Below are positions 49,116 through 58,058 of a stretch of DNA of 64,000 bases, piece by piece. The notes under the pieces were generated by a model. The model saw only the letters and a program-made list of their open reading frames with translations, was not told where the DNA came from and ran no database searches. The stretch comes from Methanobacterium paludis (GTDB lineage: Archaea; Methanobacteriota; Methanobacteria; Methanobacteriales; Methanobacteriaceae). The stretch's first letter is position 1. Each line of letters opens with the position of its first letter. The stretch lies in assembly GCF_000214725.1 (NCBI RefSeq), contig NC_015574.1:1624001-1688000 (forward strand). Reading direction: 5' to 3'. The translations under genes and the position numbers were made by a program.

Positions 49116-50402
49116 TCAACCTTCCGGCCTCATTCTTGTTCTGGAGAATAAGAAAACTCCTATGACAAACAAAATCACTGTAAGTATGAGGCTCATCAGA
49201 ACATCAAATGATATTGCGTTCCATCCCCCTCCATAGGTTAAAGTAGCACGTAAGGCGTTTAGAGTATTTGTCCATGGAATAAAATCATATACCTGAATTG
49301 TGTGGCCCATGAAGGTTCCTATAACTGCTTGTGGGAGCTGAAAGAATGCACCGACAGCGAAACTCATCGGCACCACAATAAGGGTTCCAAGGCTGGATGC
49401 CTGCTTTGCATCCCTTGCAAATGCAGCTATAATCATTCCTAGAGATATTGATGATACTCCACCAATCACACCAACAATTACAGCAAGGATTAACGATATG
49501 ATTCCTCCCTGCCAGTGGAATCCCATTGCTATAGCCACAACGAAGAGTATTATTACTTGTGCTGCTGCAACAAATGACCATGGAATGACTCCGCCAAATA
49601 AGAAGTCAAATGATGTCATTTTAGACATTTTAAGTCTTCTAAGTGTTCCACTTTCCACTTCTTTTGTGAGTATTGCAGCAACACTGGTTGCAAGAAGTAG
49701 TATTGCAAACACTATCATTCCTGGAGCAATAAAGTCAAAGCTTGTGAATGATTCTGTTCCAGGGATTCCTTCCACCTTACTTTGTATGTATTTTTGAGGT
49801 TCAGCACCATGAGTTCCCTTGATACTATTCTGGACATTTGTGACAAGCTGGTCCTGGTACCCACTTAAAACACCTACAAGTATGCCTTGAGTTGTTCCAA
49901 AGCCCATGTAACCTGTGTCACCACGGATTATCAAAGTTGAAGTGCTTGTATTTGATGAATTCTGCCCTGTGGTTGTAGTTAATACGCTTGATCCTGAAGT
50001 AACTGATTGAGCTGTGATTGTTATCAACGAAGATGCCGATTTTGAGAAGTTCGCAGGGATTATAAGTTCTGCATCTGCATCTCTCTGTTTTACCATTTGA
50101 TTTGCAGTGGATTCATTGGTTTCCGTAATGTTAAACATATGCACATCACTGCTTTGATATTTAACATCTCCCAAAAGCGTTGTAAGGTTGTCTCCAAAGT
50201 TCACTTGCTCACCAGAGAGAGTAGTTCCCTGGTCGTAGTTTACAACTGCAAGGTTGTGTGGCTCATTTGATTCCCCCATATTTCCAAATGCAAATCCAAA
50301 AACAAGCATAAACATCATCGGAAATAGCAGGATAAAAAAGAGACTTCTTCTGTCCCTTATTATTTCCTTTAAATCTTTTACTGCTATACTCATGAACTTC
50401 AT
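49116..50402 (-). CDS. ABC-2 type transporter permease
   Basis: 428 aa. One N-terminal helix, LFFILLFPMMFMLVFGFAFG, a large external domain (about 45-220, Ser/Thr-rich), and five C-terminal helices including FIAPGMIVFAILLLATSVA. The fold is that of the YhgE/DrrB-like ABC-2 exporters. It lies four bases after its ATPase gene and is controlled with it, probably by the PadR gene upstream. Cargo likely a drug, lipid or other hydrophobic compound. Confidence 0.87.
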   Translation of the reverse strand: MKFMSIAVKDLKEIIRDRRSLFFILLFPMMFMLVFGFAFGNMGESNEPHNLAVVNYDQGTTLSGEQVNFGDNLTTLLGDVKYQSSDVHMFNITETNESTANQMVKQRDADAELIIPANFSKSASSLITITAQSVTSGSSVLTTTTGQNSSNTSTSTLIIRGDTGYMGFGTTQGILVGVLSGYQDQLVTNVQNSIKGTHGAEPQKYIQSKVEGIPGTESFTSFDFIAPGMIVFAILLLATSVAAILTKEVESGTLRRLKMSKMTSFDFLFGGVIPWSFVAAAQVIILFVVAIAMGFHWQGGIISLILAVIVGVIGGVSSISLGMIIAAFARDAKQASSLGTLIVVPMSFAVGAFFQLPQAVIGTFMGHTIQVYDFIPWTNTLNALRATLTYGGGWNAISFDVLMSLILTVILFVIGVFLFSRTRMRPEG

Positions 50403-50406
50403 CTTT

Positions 50407-51348
50407 TCACTCCCTCAGTCCTGACCCTGTCAGCTCTATGAAAACATCTTCAAGTGTGTTCTGGCGCAGGGCAAGATCTTCTATTCTAGCCCCAACCGCC
50501 TCAACGTTTTCCATTACTCTTGGGAGCTTACTTACTGCATCCAGCGCCCGCAGGTTGATCCTTCCATCAAGTTCAACCACGGATATGATGTCTTCAAGTT
50601 CTTTAAGAGTTTTTATAACGTCCTCATTTTTTTTAGGGTCTGAAAGTTTCATTTCAACCACGTCACCTTCACCAACCTCTTTTTTGAGATTTTCAGGTGT
50701 TTCAAGGCGTAACAATTTGCCGTGATCAATTATTGCAACTCTATCGCTCAGCCTGTCTGCTTCATCCATGAGATGCGTGGTTAAAATTACAGTTTTACCC
50801 TCCTCATCCCTTAATGAACGTATATAATTCCATAAAACCCTTCGTGACTGTGGATCCAATCCCTCAGATGGTTCATCAAGAACCACAATTTCAGGTCCAT
50901 GTATAACTGCCAGAGCCAGATTCAACCGACGTTTCATACCTCCAGAAAGCTTTGAAGCTACAACATTTGCTTTATCTGTGAGAAAAAGTTTTTCAAGTAG
51001 TGCATCTATGCGTGACTTTAAAATGTCACCGGGCACCTTGTACATATCCCCCATAAGTTTCAGGTTTTCTCTGCACGTTAAGTTTTCCCAGAAAACTAGG
51101 TCCTGTGGACAGATTCCAATTGTTTCCTTATCTATCTCATGAACATCCTTTCCGTTTATTGTTATTTGTCCGCTTGTTGGGCGCAGCAATCCCACCATCA
51201 TATTAATGGATGTTGTCTTTCCTGCACCGTTGGGTCCAAGAAACCCGAAAACTTCTCCTCTTTTTATTTGAAGATCAAGACCATCAACGGCCACAAAATC
51301 CCCATATTCTTTTTGAAGATTCATGGCTTCTATAATAAAATCATCCAT
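50407..51348 (-). CDS. ABC transporter ATP-binding protein (DrrA-like)
   Basis: 313 aa. Walker A FLGPNGAGKTTSINMM, Q-loop CPQDLVFWENLT, signature KLSGGMKRRLNLALAV, Walker B IVVLDEPSEGLDP and H-loop ILTTHLMDEADRLSDR are all present; a C-terminal regulatory region (about 220-313) follows, ending with TLEDVFIELTGSGLRE as in DrrA-type proteins. A TTTTATAC box (about 51476-51485, read leftward) suggests its own promoter besides readthrough from padR. Confidence 0.92.
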   Translation of the reverse strand: MDDFIIEAMNLQKEYGDFVAVDGLDLQIKRGEVFGFLGPNGAGKTTSINMMVGLLRPTSGQITINGKDVHEIDKETIGICPQDLVFWENLTCRENLKLMGDMYKVPGDILKSRIDALLEKLFLTDKANVVASKLSGGMKRRLNLALAVIHGPEIVVLDEPSEGLDPQSRRVLWNYIRSLRDEEGKTVILTTHLMDEADRLSDRVAIIDHGKLLRLETPENLKKEVGEGDVVEMKLSDPKKNEDVIKTLKELEDIISVVELDGRINLRALDAVSKLPRVMENVEAVGARIEDLALRQNTLEDVFIELTGSGLRE

Positions 51349-51543
51349 ATCTTACCACCTATTCAAATTTAAGATTATTTGATTTAATGAATTATTAATC
51401 TAACTGCATATTAACGTTTGTAAACTTAATTTTCGATTTTTTATTTTTTAATTTAGGTTATAATGCGGAATTGGGCGTATAAAAGTTGCAAACCTCAGCA
51501 AACCTCATTAATGTGAACAAATGTTTTTATACTATGTTCAATT

Positions 51544-52050
51544 TCATTCCATTAATTTTTCATAAAACTCAAGTGAATTTTCCAATTCTTTAATACCATA
51601 TTCAAGGACTGTAAATGAAATAGGCTGCATGTTAATACCATAAATTTCCTTCTTTTTTAAAGCTTCATGGTACATCTCTAATTTAGCTTCATACACAGGT
51701 TTAACTACTTTTATACGGCTTTCCTTAGGTATTAAATCAAAAAACACAGCCTGTACTTTGAATCCAAAGTCATCAATTTCTGGCGTTAAAGGAGTAGCTA
51801 CCATCTCAAACAACTGATTCTTCCCATTCTCAGTAATATGATATACCTTTTTATTCACTTTTTCACCAAGAATCTCTTTTCCCTCGACAAAGCCATTTTT
51901 TTCCAGTTTTGCCAGCGTAGAATATAGTACGTTGTTATTCAACTTGAAATATGGATTTCCAAAGTACTCTTTTAAATTTTTTTTAAGCAGATATCCATGA
52001 CTTGGCTGGAGGTAGATCATGCCTAAAATCATGAGGTCTGTATTTGCCAT
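51544..52050 (-). CDS. PadR-family transcriptional regulator
   Basis: 168 aa. Winged helix-turn-helix at 1-80: LGMIYLQPSHGYLLKKNLKE then NNVLYSTLAKLEKNGFVEG, with the C-terminal half forming the dimerisation helices (KESRIKVVKPVYEAKLEMY). ATG behind AGGTGA. PadR proteins are repressors of efflux genes; the downstream ABC pair is the likely target. Tandem ATGT-N8-ACAT operators stand just upstream of the gene, so it probably autoregulates. Confidence 0.88.
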   Translation of the reverse strand: MANTDLMILGMIYLQPSHGYLLKKNLKEYFGNPYFKLNNNVLYSTLAKLEKNGFVEGKEILGEKVNKKVYHITENGKNQLFEMVATPLTPEIDDFGFKVQAVFFDLIPKESRIKVVKPVYEAKLEMYHEALKKKEIYGINMQPISFTVLEYGIKELENSLEFYEKLME

Positions 52051-52086
52051 TCTTTCACCTGAGATTTTTTTATGTTATTCATTACT

Positions 52087-52104
52087 TATGTTAAATTTAA
52101 CATA
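52087..52104. promoter_or_regulatory. PadR operator 1
   Basis: TATGTTAAATTTAACATA, a perfect 18-bp palindrome with the ATGT-N8-ACAT pattern typical of PadR sites, 37 bp upstream of padR. Confidence 0.7.
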
Positions 52105-52120
52105 TGTTACTTTTAACATA
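52103..52120. promoter_or_regulatory. PadR operator 2
   Basis: TATGTTACTTTTAACATA, 7-bp arms around CTTT, same ATGT-N8-ACAT pattern, sharing two bases with operator 1; centre-to-centre 16 bp. Confidence 0.62.
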
Positions 52121-52473
52121 TTATTTTCTGCCATTTATATTTTTCTAAAATTAACCCAACTAATTTAGGAGAAAAAAAATGATATTCTATTGTTTACACT
52201 TACCAAACAGTCTTTTTTCATGATATATGTCATTAATTTACCCATTTTCGTTAAATATGTCTGATACTGAGATTATAATATACATAAGGAACCACTGTGT
52301 ATTTACAAAAAGATCTGGAAGTCAACTAGAAAAATACAGTTTTATATCAGCTTTTGTTTAATAACAAAATCGGTTGCTCACGATACACTCAAGATCAGGA
52401 CTTGCCTTATTAAAACTGAAATTATTTCATGGATAATATGTATATATTAAACAAATGCAGTTCAGGTGGTAAG
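52121..52473. other. Gene-free spacer
   Basis: 353 bases between padR operators and the 67-aa gene. TTTTATATC near 52342 and TGTATATATTAA near 52438 are TATA-like. No gene or repeat seen. Confidence 0.35.
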
Positions 52474-52677
52474 ATGATAGAAAAGATTGAAATCAGTATG
52501 ATAAACGGGGCAGTGCATAACTTTAAAAAGGGCGAATTTGGAGTTGAAAACATAGAAATCAATGAAATGAGGGGAGTTATTGAGATAAACTACGGTTATA
52601 AGGAGGGTGGGATAAAACATGTAATTTTACCCGTTCAAAACGTGGAAAAGTGCGAATATATTGAGAAAAAATCATGA
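52474..52677 (+). CDS. Hypothetical protein, 67 aa
   Basis: Not recognised. ATG behind AGGTGG; an upstream in-frame ATG would put that site inside the gene. All-beta appearance: EKIEISMINGAVHNF, GVIEINYGYKEGG, HVILPVQNVEKCEYI, with alternating hydrophobic residues, no membrane segment. Confidence 0.6.
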   Translation: MIEKIEISMINGAVHNFKKGEFGVENIEINEMRGVIEINYGYKEGGIKHVILPVQNVEKCEYIEKKS

Positions 52678-52797
52678 ACAGACAAACCTCCAAAAGATTG
52701 AAAACAGGAATATGGATATATTTTGTGAACTGAATTTTATATAAAAAAGTCCTGAACTACATAAAAACAGTAACAGGAATCATTAATGCGGGAATCA

Positions 52798-53739
52798 TTA
52801 ATGAGAATAATTTCTGACAACTAACTCATTAATATCTCCCCTTTTAGATGCATCGCTATTAATATTCCGTTTTGCAGGCAGCCGTTCAACATTGTAATGT
52901 CTATAAAGATTATCAAAGAATTCATCCTTAGGATCTTCATTTTTAGGGTCTGAATTGCTGAGCATTAAATAGGCACCTTTAATATCCATCTGTTCAAAGA
53001 AATCTGCCAGTTTTATCTGGTCAAGATCCGTGAAACCGCCCTTAGAATATTCTGTGAAATTTGAAGTTCTGTTTAAGGGCCTGTAGGGCGGATCCAAATA
53101 AACAAAGCTTTCCTTTTCTATAAATTTCTGGGATTGTGTGAAATCTCCGCAGAAAATCTCCGTGTTTTTCAAAGCTTTGTTAACCCAGATTATGTTCTCT
53201 TCATCACATATTTTGGGGTTTTTATAGCGCCCAAAAGGCACGTTGAATCCACCATCTTTGTTCTGACGGAAAAGACCATTGAAACATGTTTTATTCAGGA
53301 ATATTAAATAACTGGCACGTTTTATCCAGTCTTCACCGTAGTTTTCATAGTCAAAATCATTCATCTGCACGTTGTAATTGTTTCGTATTGTGTAAAAGTT
53401 CTCTTTACGGGCTTCTTCTGATTTTTTAAGATGAAATTCTTCCATTTCTTTTAATTCATCGATTAAGTCTTTAGGATCATGTTTAACAACTTTGTAAGCT
53501 AGTATCAATTCCCTGTTGATATCAAACAAGAATGATTCTTTAACATTGTAATGTTTCTTTAAAAAGAAGAACATGGCCCCGCCACCTACAAACGGTTCAA
53601 CGTATCGTTCAATAGTGATACCATTCTTTATATGGAATGGTAATAGATTATAAAACTTTGGAAGCAGCTGTTTTTTCCCACCAGCCCATTTCAAAAATGG
53701 TTTTGCATTTATAAATGTTTTTTGTGAGTCTAATTCCAT
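52798..53739 (-). CDS. Orphan DNA adenine methylase (Dam/D12 class)
   Basis: 313 aa. N-terminal FLKWAGGKKQLLPKF is the SAM-binding motif, YVEPFVGGGAMFFFL is the next D12-class block, and VYLDPPYRPLNRTS is the catalytic DPPY. This N6-adenine class includes GATC methylases. No restriction endonuclease gene adjoins it, so it may act in marking or protection rather than as part of a two-gene system. Starts with ATG after an in-frame leader GGCGGTTGAA. Confidence 0.9.
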   Translation of the reverse strand: MELDSQKTFINAKPFLKWAGGKKQLLPKFYNLLPFHIKNGITIERYVEPFVGGGAMFFFLKKHYNVKESFLFDINRELILAYKVVKHDPKDLIDELKEMEEFHLKKSEEARKENFYTIRNNYNVQMNDFDYENYGEDWIKRASYLIFLNKTCFNGLFRQNKDGGFNVPFGRYKNPKICDEENIIWVNKALKNTEIFCGDFTQSQKFIEKESFVYLDPPYRPLNRTSNFTEYSKGGFTDLDQIKLADFFEQMDIKGAYLMLSNSDPKNEDPKDEFFDNLYRHYNVERLPAKRNINSDASKRGDINELVVRNYSH

Positions 53740-53899
53740 TTCAACCGCCTATAGATCAATATATAAGATTTTTTCTGCAAGGTTTCATTTTTTTTATTTA
53801 AAAATTTAACTGCATTTAAACCCATATAAATTTAAACAAGCCATTATAATCATCTTAATTAAATAAAACAATCTTAATCGTCTTAACTAATGAAACCAA

Positions 53900-54691
53900 T
53901 CATAGATCATTCTCAAGAATCTCCTGAGGCGCTCCGCCCAACACAACAAGGGCCTCAGCCTCCATGAAATGGAGATCAGATGGTATGATAAGGCAGTGCA
54001 GTGGGCCGCCAAAGTCTTCATGCAGAAGGTTTTTTATTTTATCAGCCCTAACTACTGGTTTTTGGGCACCTGCACGGGCTATTACAACTGCAATGCTATC
54101 CTCTGACAAAATATTTTCATTTCTTTCATCTTCAACTTTCATAAGATATTCTAAACCTTGATTTGCAGTCATATAACGATCCTCATGAGCTCTTATATCT
54201 AAAAGTACCAGAGTGTGGAGTTTTGATTCCATGTTGGCTTTTATTGCAAGGTAAGGTGAATGTGGAAAGTAATTTTCCTCCGGAAACGGGATTGTGGTAA
54301 CTTTACCGAACTTGTATGCCTGTAAACCTATTATCCCTGGAGCTGCAGATAGTATGGATGAAGAATGAATAACAGTTGTTTCTATTCCCATTTTTCTGGC
54401 TTCAATGAGGAGATCCGAGTGGGTAGTGGCTATTAAAGTGTCCCCTGCACTCAAAAATGCCACATTTTTAGTTTCAGCTTCTTTCAATGGAATGTTTTCT
54501 TCTTCAACTTCTTCCCTTGTAAGAATCGTTATTTTCACACTCAGCATGTCCTCAAGGGCAGAAATGCTAGTTCCAAAAAGTCGCGCTGTATAAAATTCAG
54601 CATAGATTGCATCTGCCTCTTTAAGAGCTTCTGCTCCTTTAATTGATACATCCTTCTCATCGTAAAGTCCAAGACCAATAAAATAAAGCAT
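53900..54691 (-). CDS. dphB: Diphthine synthase
   Basis: 263 aa. Methylates the amino-carboxypropyl group on EF2 histidine in diphthamide synthesis. MLYFIGLGLYDEKDVSIKG and FLSAGDTLIATTHSDLL are the tetrapyrrole-methylase-fold signature; APGIIGLQAYKFGKVTTIPFP follows. ATG 54691 is chosen because GGGTGA precedes it; an in-frame ATG 12 bases upstream overlaps that site. Divergent from trm5 across 165 bp. Confidence 0.93.
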   Translation of the reverse strand: MLYFIGLGLYDEKDVSIKGAEALKEADAIYAEFYTARLFGTSISALEDMLSVKITILTREEVEEENIPLKEAETKNVAFLSAGDTLIATTHSDLLIEARKMGIETTVIHSSSILSAAPGIIGLQAYKFGKVTTIPFPEENYFPHSPYLAIKANMESKLHTLVLLDIRAHEDRYMTANQGLEYLMKVEDERNENILSEDSIAVVIARAGAQKPVVRADKIKNLLHEDFGGPLHCLIIPSDLHFMEAEALVVLGGAPQEILENDL

Positions 54692-54856
54692 TAAATCACC
54701 CACATTCCTTTTTTGAATTGATAAATTTTATAATCTTTTATATTCAAATTTAGATTATATATGTAGTTGTATATCTAATCTTAAACTAAGTTTCATAAAG
54801 TTTGTGTTGTACATTCAAACTGTATTTAATAAAAAAATCACTTTAAGAGGAATCTC

Positions 54857-55879
54857 ATGATTGGCTTAAAAGTACCAAAGAACATGGCAGATACGATCCG
54901 CAGGATCCTACTAAAAAACTCACTTATAAATCTTGAGATGAAAATAAGGCGTTCTGGTGACTTCGTTTTTATACCCATTACAGAAAAACTTGATGATAAA
55001 AATTTGAAAGAACTTGGATTATCCGATGTTGAAATTGTAGAAACTGAGTTTGAAATGCAGAAAAAAGCCCCTAAAAGTCTTAAAGGTTATCTCAAAGGAA
55101 AAATTGAAGAGGAAAAAATCGATGAGATAAAAAAATCCTTCGATATAATTGGCGACATTGTGATACTTGAAATCCCTGAGGATCTTGAGGATGAAAAGTA
55201 TTTAATTGGTGAAGCTGCACTTAAATTCACAAGAAGAAAAGCAGTTTACCGTAAAAGCAGTGCTATAAAGGGAATTATACGAACAAGAGAACTTGAACAT
55301 CTTGCAGGAGTTGATGTTTCCCAAACAGTGCACAAGGAATTCGGATGCAAGTTCATGCTCGATGTTAAAAATGTTTATTTCAGCCCCCGACTTGCCACAG
55401 AACGTAGAAGAATAGTTGATCAGGTCAAAGATGGTGAAACCATAATAGACATGTTTGCAGGGGTGGGTCCGTTCTCTGTGGCAATTGCAATGAAACATGA
55501 AGTTGATATTTACGCCGTAGACATTAATCCCTCGGCTTATTACTACACAAAAAAGAATATAGAGCTTAACAAGGTTCAGGGAAAAATAAAACCAATTCTT
55601 GGCGATGTTTCAGAGGTTTTAAATGATCTAAACATTGAAGCAGACCGTATAATAATGAACCTCCCCGGAACTGCATGGCATTTTCTTCATAATGCAATAA
55701 ACTCCCTGAAATCTGGTGGAATTTTACATTACTATGAATTTGCATCAGAATATGAAAAGCCAATTGAAAGAATAATAGAAACTGCATATCCACGTAAGGT
55801 TGAGATTTTAAATCAGAGAAAAGTTAAATCAAAGAGTCCTGGTGTCTGGCACATGGGGATAGATGCTCAGATTTATTAG
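54857..55879 (+). CDS. trm5: tRNA (guanine(37)-N1)-methyltransferase
   Basis: 340 aa. Methylates N1 of G37 next to the anticodon, preventing frameshifts. An N-terminal D1/D2 region (1-165, with GIIRTRELEHLAGVDVSQT) recognises tRNA; the catalytic Rossmann domain has DMFAGVGPFSVAIAM (SAM motif I), AVDINPSAYYY and MNLPGTAWHFL. Archaeal Trm5b-like by length. ATG behind AAGAGGAA. Confidence 0.92.
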   Translation: MIGLKVPKNMADTIRRILLKNSLINLEMKIRRSGDFVFIPITEKLDDKNLKELGLSDVEIVETEFEMQKKAPKSLKGYLKGKIEEEKIDEIKKSFDIIGDIVILEIPEDLEDEKYLIGEAALKFTRRKAVYRKSSAIKGIIRTRELEHLAGVDVSQTVHKEFGCKFMLDVKNVYFSPRLATERRRIVDQVKDGETIIDMFAGVGPFSVAIAMKHEVDIYAVDINPSAYYYTKKNIELNKVQGKIKPILGDVSEVLNDLNIEADRIIMNLPGTAWHFLHNAINSLKSGGILHYYEFASEYEKPIERIIETAYPRKVEILNQRKVKSKSPGVWHMGIDAQIY

Positions 55880-55926
55880 AAGGTTAAATTTAAAATTTTT
55901 TAAAATAATATGAAAAAAATAAAGAT

Positions 55927-56871
55927 CTAAAACGGCTCTAAAATTCCCTCTTCAGTTATTATGCCAGCTATAAGGTCAGATGGCACGATATCAAAGGCAG
56001 GATTCTCAACCTCAGTTCCTTCAGGTGCAATACGGCATTTTCCAAAGTGTAAAACTTCATCAGGGTCGCGTTCTTCAATTTTAACATCATAAATACTGTT
56101 TTCCTCATCAAATGTGCTTTTAGGGGCTGCAACATAAAAAGGAACACCAAATCGTTTTGCTGCAAGTGCCACCATGAGAGAACCTATCTTGTTGGCTACC
56201 CCTCCCTTTGCAACGCGGTCTGCACCGATTACAATCTTTTGAACCATTCCTTTCTGCATCATGTGCCCTGCTGCACTGTCAACAATGAGTTTAACCGGAA
56301 TTTTTTCCTGCTGCATCTCAAAAACACTGAGCCTTGCCCCCTGGCCAAGGGGTCTTGTTTCATCACATATCACGTTGATCTTCTTGCCTTCATCTCTTGC
56401 AGCCCTTATTACACCAAGTGCTGTTCCGTAATCCACACAAGCCAGAGCTCCTGCATTGCAGTGGGTGAGCACAGTATCACCGTCATCAATAACTGCTGCT
56501 CCATTTTTTCCTATGGCTCTGTTGGTTTCAACGTCTTCATCGTACATTTTCAGGGCTTCATCAAGTGCAGAACCTGAACCAGTTTCTTTTGCCTGTAAAA
56601 CTCTGTCTACTGCCCAGAACAGATTCACTGCCGTGGGTCTGGCACTTTTTATTTCATCTGCAGCTTTTTCCATCTTTTCTCCTGCAAGTTCAGCCAGCGC
56701 CATTCCAAATGCAGCAGCCACACCAATTGCTGGGGCACCTCGAACCTTCATAGTTTTTATAGCATCAATTACATCCATATAAGTTTTGCATTGCATGTAA
56801 ACAACTTCATCTGGTAGTTTGGTCTGGTCTAAAAGATGGAGTTCATTATCCTTCCAGTACATAGTCTTCAT
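55927..56871 (-). CDS. mtnA: S-methyl-5-thioribose-1-phosphate isomerase-like protein
   Basis: 314 aa, aIF2B/MtnA family. MKVRGAPAIGVAAAFGMALA is the substrate loop, LTHCNAGALACVDYGTALG has the catalytic Cys, and CDETRPLGQGARLSVFE with IGADRVAKGGVANKIGS complete the site, including the catalytic Asp. Converts methylthioribose-1-P to methylthioribulose-1-P in methionine salvage. No other salvage gene adjoins it. ATG behind AGTGGTAAA; two ATTCATGAAT palindromes lie about 100 bp upstream. Confidence 0.9.
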   Translation of the reverse strand: MKTMYWKDNELHLLDQTKLPDEVVYMQCKTYMDVIDAIKTMKVRGAPAIGVAAAFGMALAELAGEKMEKAADEIKSARPTAVNLFWAVDRVLQAKETGSGSALDEALKMYDEDVETNRAIGKNGAAVIDDGDTVLTHCNAGALACVDYGTALGVIRAARDEGKKINVICDETRPLGQGARLSVFEMQQEKIPVKLIVDSAAGHMMQKGMVQKIVIGADRVAKGGVANKIGSLMVALAAKRFGVPFYVAAPKSTFDEENSIYDVKIEERDPDEVLHFGKCRIAPEGTEVENPAFDIVPSDLIAGIITEEGILEPF

Positions 56872-56965
56872 TTTACCACTCTTAACTTAATTTGGCTAAT
56901 TTTGTAATTATAAAGTTTTTAATAAAGTTTTTATAATATTTTCATATGGAAATTCTTCGTGACGG

Positions 56966-56993
56966 ATTCATGAATAAAATAAAATTCATGAAT
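56966..56993. promoter_or_regulatory. Paired ATTCATGAAT palindromes upstream of mtnA
   Basis: Two copies of the 10-bp palindrome ATTCATGAAT (56966-56975 and 56984-56993), 18 bp apart; the second extends to AATTCATGAATT. Operator-like spacing. Confidence 0.5.
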
Positions 56994-57137
56994 TAAAATT
57001 AAATTTTTTTGTTAGTATTGTCCAAAATCATTAAAATCTTAATTGAATCATATTAAGCCTTCTATCTAAAAAATCATTAAAATCAGAGTTATTTAAGATA
57101 ATTTAAAAAAAGGGATTGGTAGAGGTTTAGAACCTCC

Positions 57138-57989
57138 TTAGAAATGGCTTGCAGGTGTCATGTCGAGGTGTTTATCCTCTTTTCCAGGTACACCATAAGC
57201 ATCTGCCCTGCACTGTGTGCACGCCCTGAAAACTGGTATTATCTCTTCCACAGCATCTCTGACTTCACTGAGCTCTGCACAACCGGGTCTTGGTGTGTCC
57301 TTGAATTTATAAAGCGGTATAAGTGGAATTATATTCATGAGGGATGCTCCCTGCTCTTTTACCTTTTTAGCTATTTCGATTATGTGCTTGTCGTTGACTC
57401 CGGGTATAAGGACGCTGTTAACCTTTACAATAATGCCTTTCTCAGCTATCATTTTTATTCCTTCAAGCTGGTTTTTGGAAAGTATTTTAAATGCTTCCTC
57501 TCCTTCGTAGAGTTTGCCATTGTAGAAAACATTTGAATATATCTGTTTTCCTATTTCAGGATCTACAGCATTCACTGTGACTGTTACACTGTTTATGTGG
57601 ATTTCAGCGAGTTCATCGGCCTTTTCAGGCAGTAAAAGTCCGTTGGTGCTTATGCATTTTATGAGTTCTGGGAATTTCTTGTCCATTTCCCTGAAAAAAT
57701 CAAATGTTGCCGGGTTAAAGAGTGCATCTCCTGGGCCTGCAACTCCCACAACAGCTATTGGCATTTCCTTTGTAACCTTTTCAACGTGCTTTACAGCATC
57801 TTCAACTGTCATGACCCTTGATGCCACTCCTGGCCTCATTTCACATTTGTTAAGTTCCCTTGTGCAGAAACCGCACTGTATGTTACATTTTGGAGCTATA
57901 GGAACATGTATCCTTCCAACTTTGTCGTGCATTTTTTCATTAAAGCAGGGGTGCACCTTTGTAAGGTGGGCAAATTTTGATTCATTCAT
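57138..57989 (-). CDS. nifB: NifB, nitrogenase cofactor maturase (radical SAM)
   Basis: 283 aa, SAM domain only, without the NifX tail, as in other methanogen NifB. Fuses two 4Fe clusters with carbide to [8Fe-9S-C] NifB-co. Residues 13-15 are HPC (Cys15 a K-cluster ligand), Cys35, Cys39 and Cys42 form CX3CX2C, GVAGPGDALFNPATFDF is typical, and the tail has CTQCRADAYG (Cys257, Cys260). ATG behind GGAGG. Follows mmp17 by 69 bp on the same strand, with no nif structural genes in the window. Confidence 0.95.
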   Translation of the reverse strand: MNESKFAHLTKVHPCFNEKMHDKVGRIHVPIAPKCNIQCGFCTRELNKCEMRPGVASRVMTVEDAVKHVEKVTKEMPIAVVGVAGPGDALFNPATFDFFREMDKKFPELIKCISTNGLLLPEKADELAEIHINSVTVTVNAVDPEIGKQIYSNVFYNGKLYEGEEAFKILSKNQLEGIKMIAEKGIIVKVNSVLIPGVNDKHIIEIAKKVKEQGASLMNIIPLIPLYKFKDTPRPGCAELSEVRDAVEEIIPVFRACTQCRADAYGVPGKEDKHLDMTPASHF

Positions 57990-58058
57990 TTCGTTTCCTC
58001 CACATAAATTACGTGCCGGATAAAACCTTAAATATTTTTTAAAGTTTTTATAAATGGT

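Noticed and set aside
52798..53739. GATC avoidance as sign of an active restriction system
   Set aside because: GATC occurs frequently throughout the window, so no depletion is visible by eye.
57138..57989. NifB as evidence for nitrogen fixation in this organism
   Set aside because: NifB is found in methanogens lacking nitrogenase, and no nifH, nifD or nifK is in the window.
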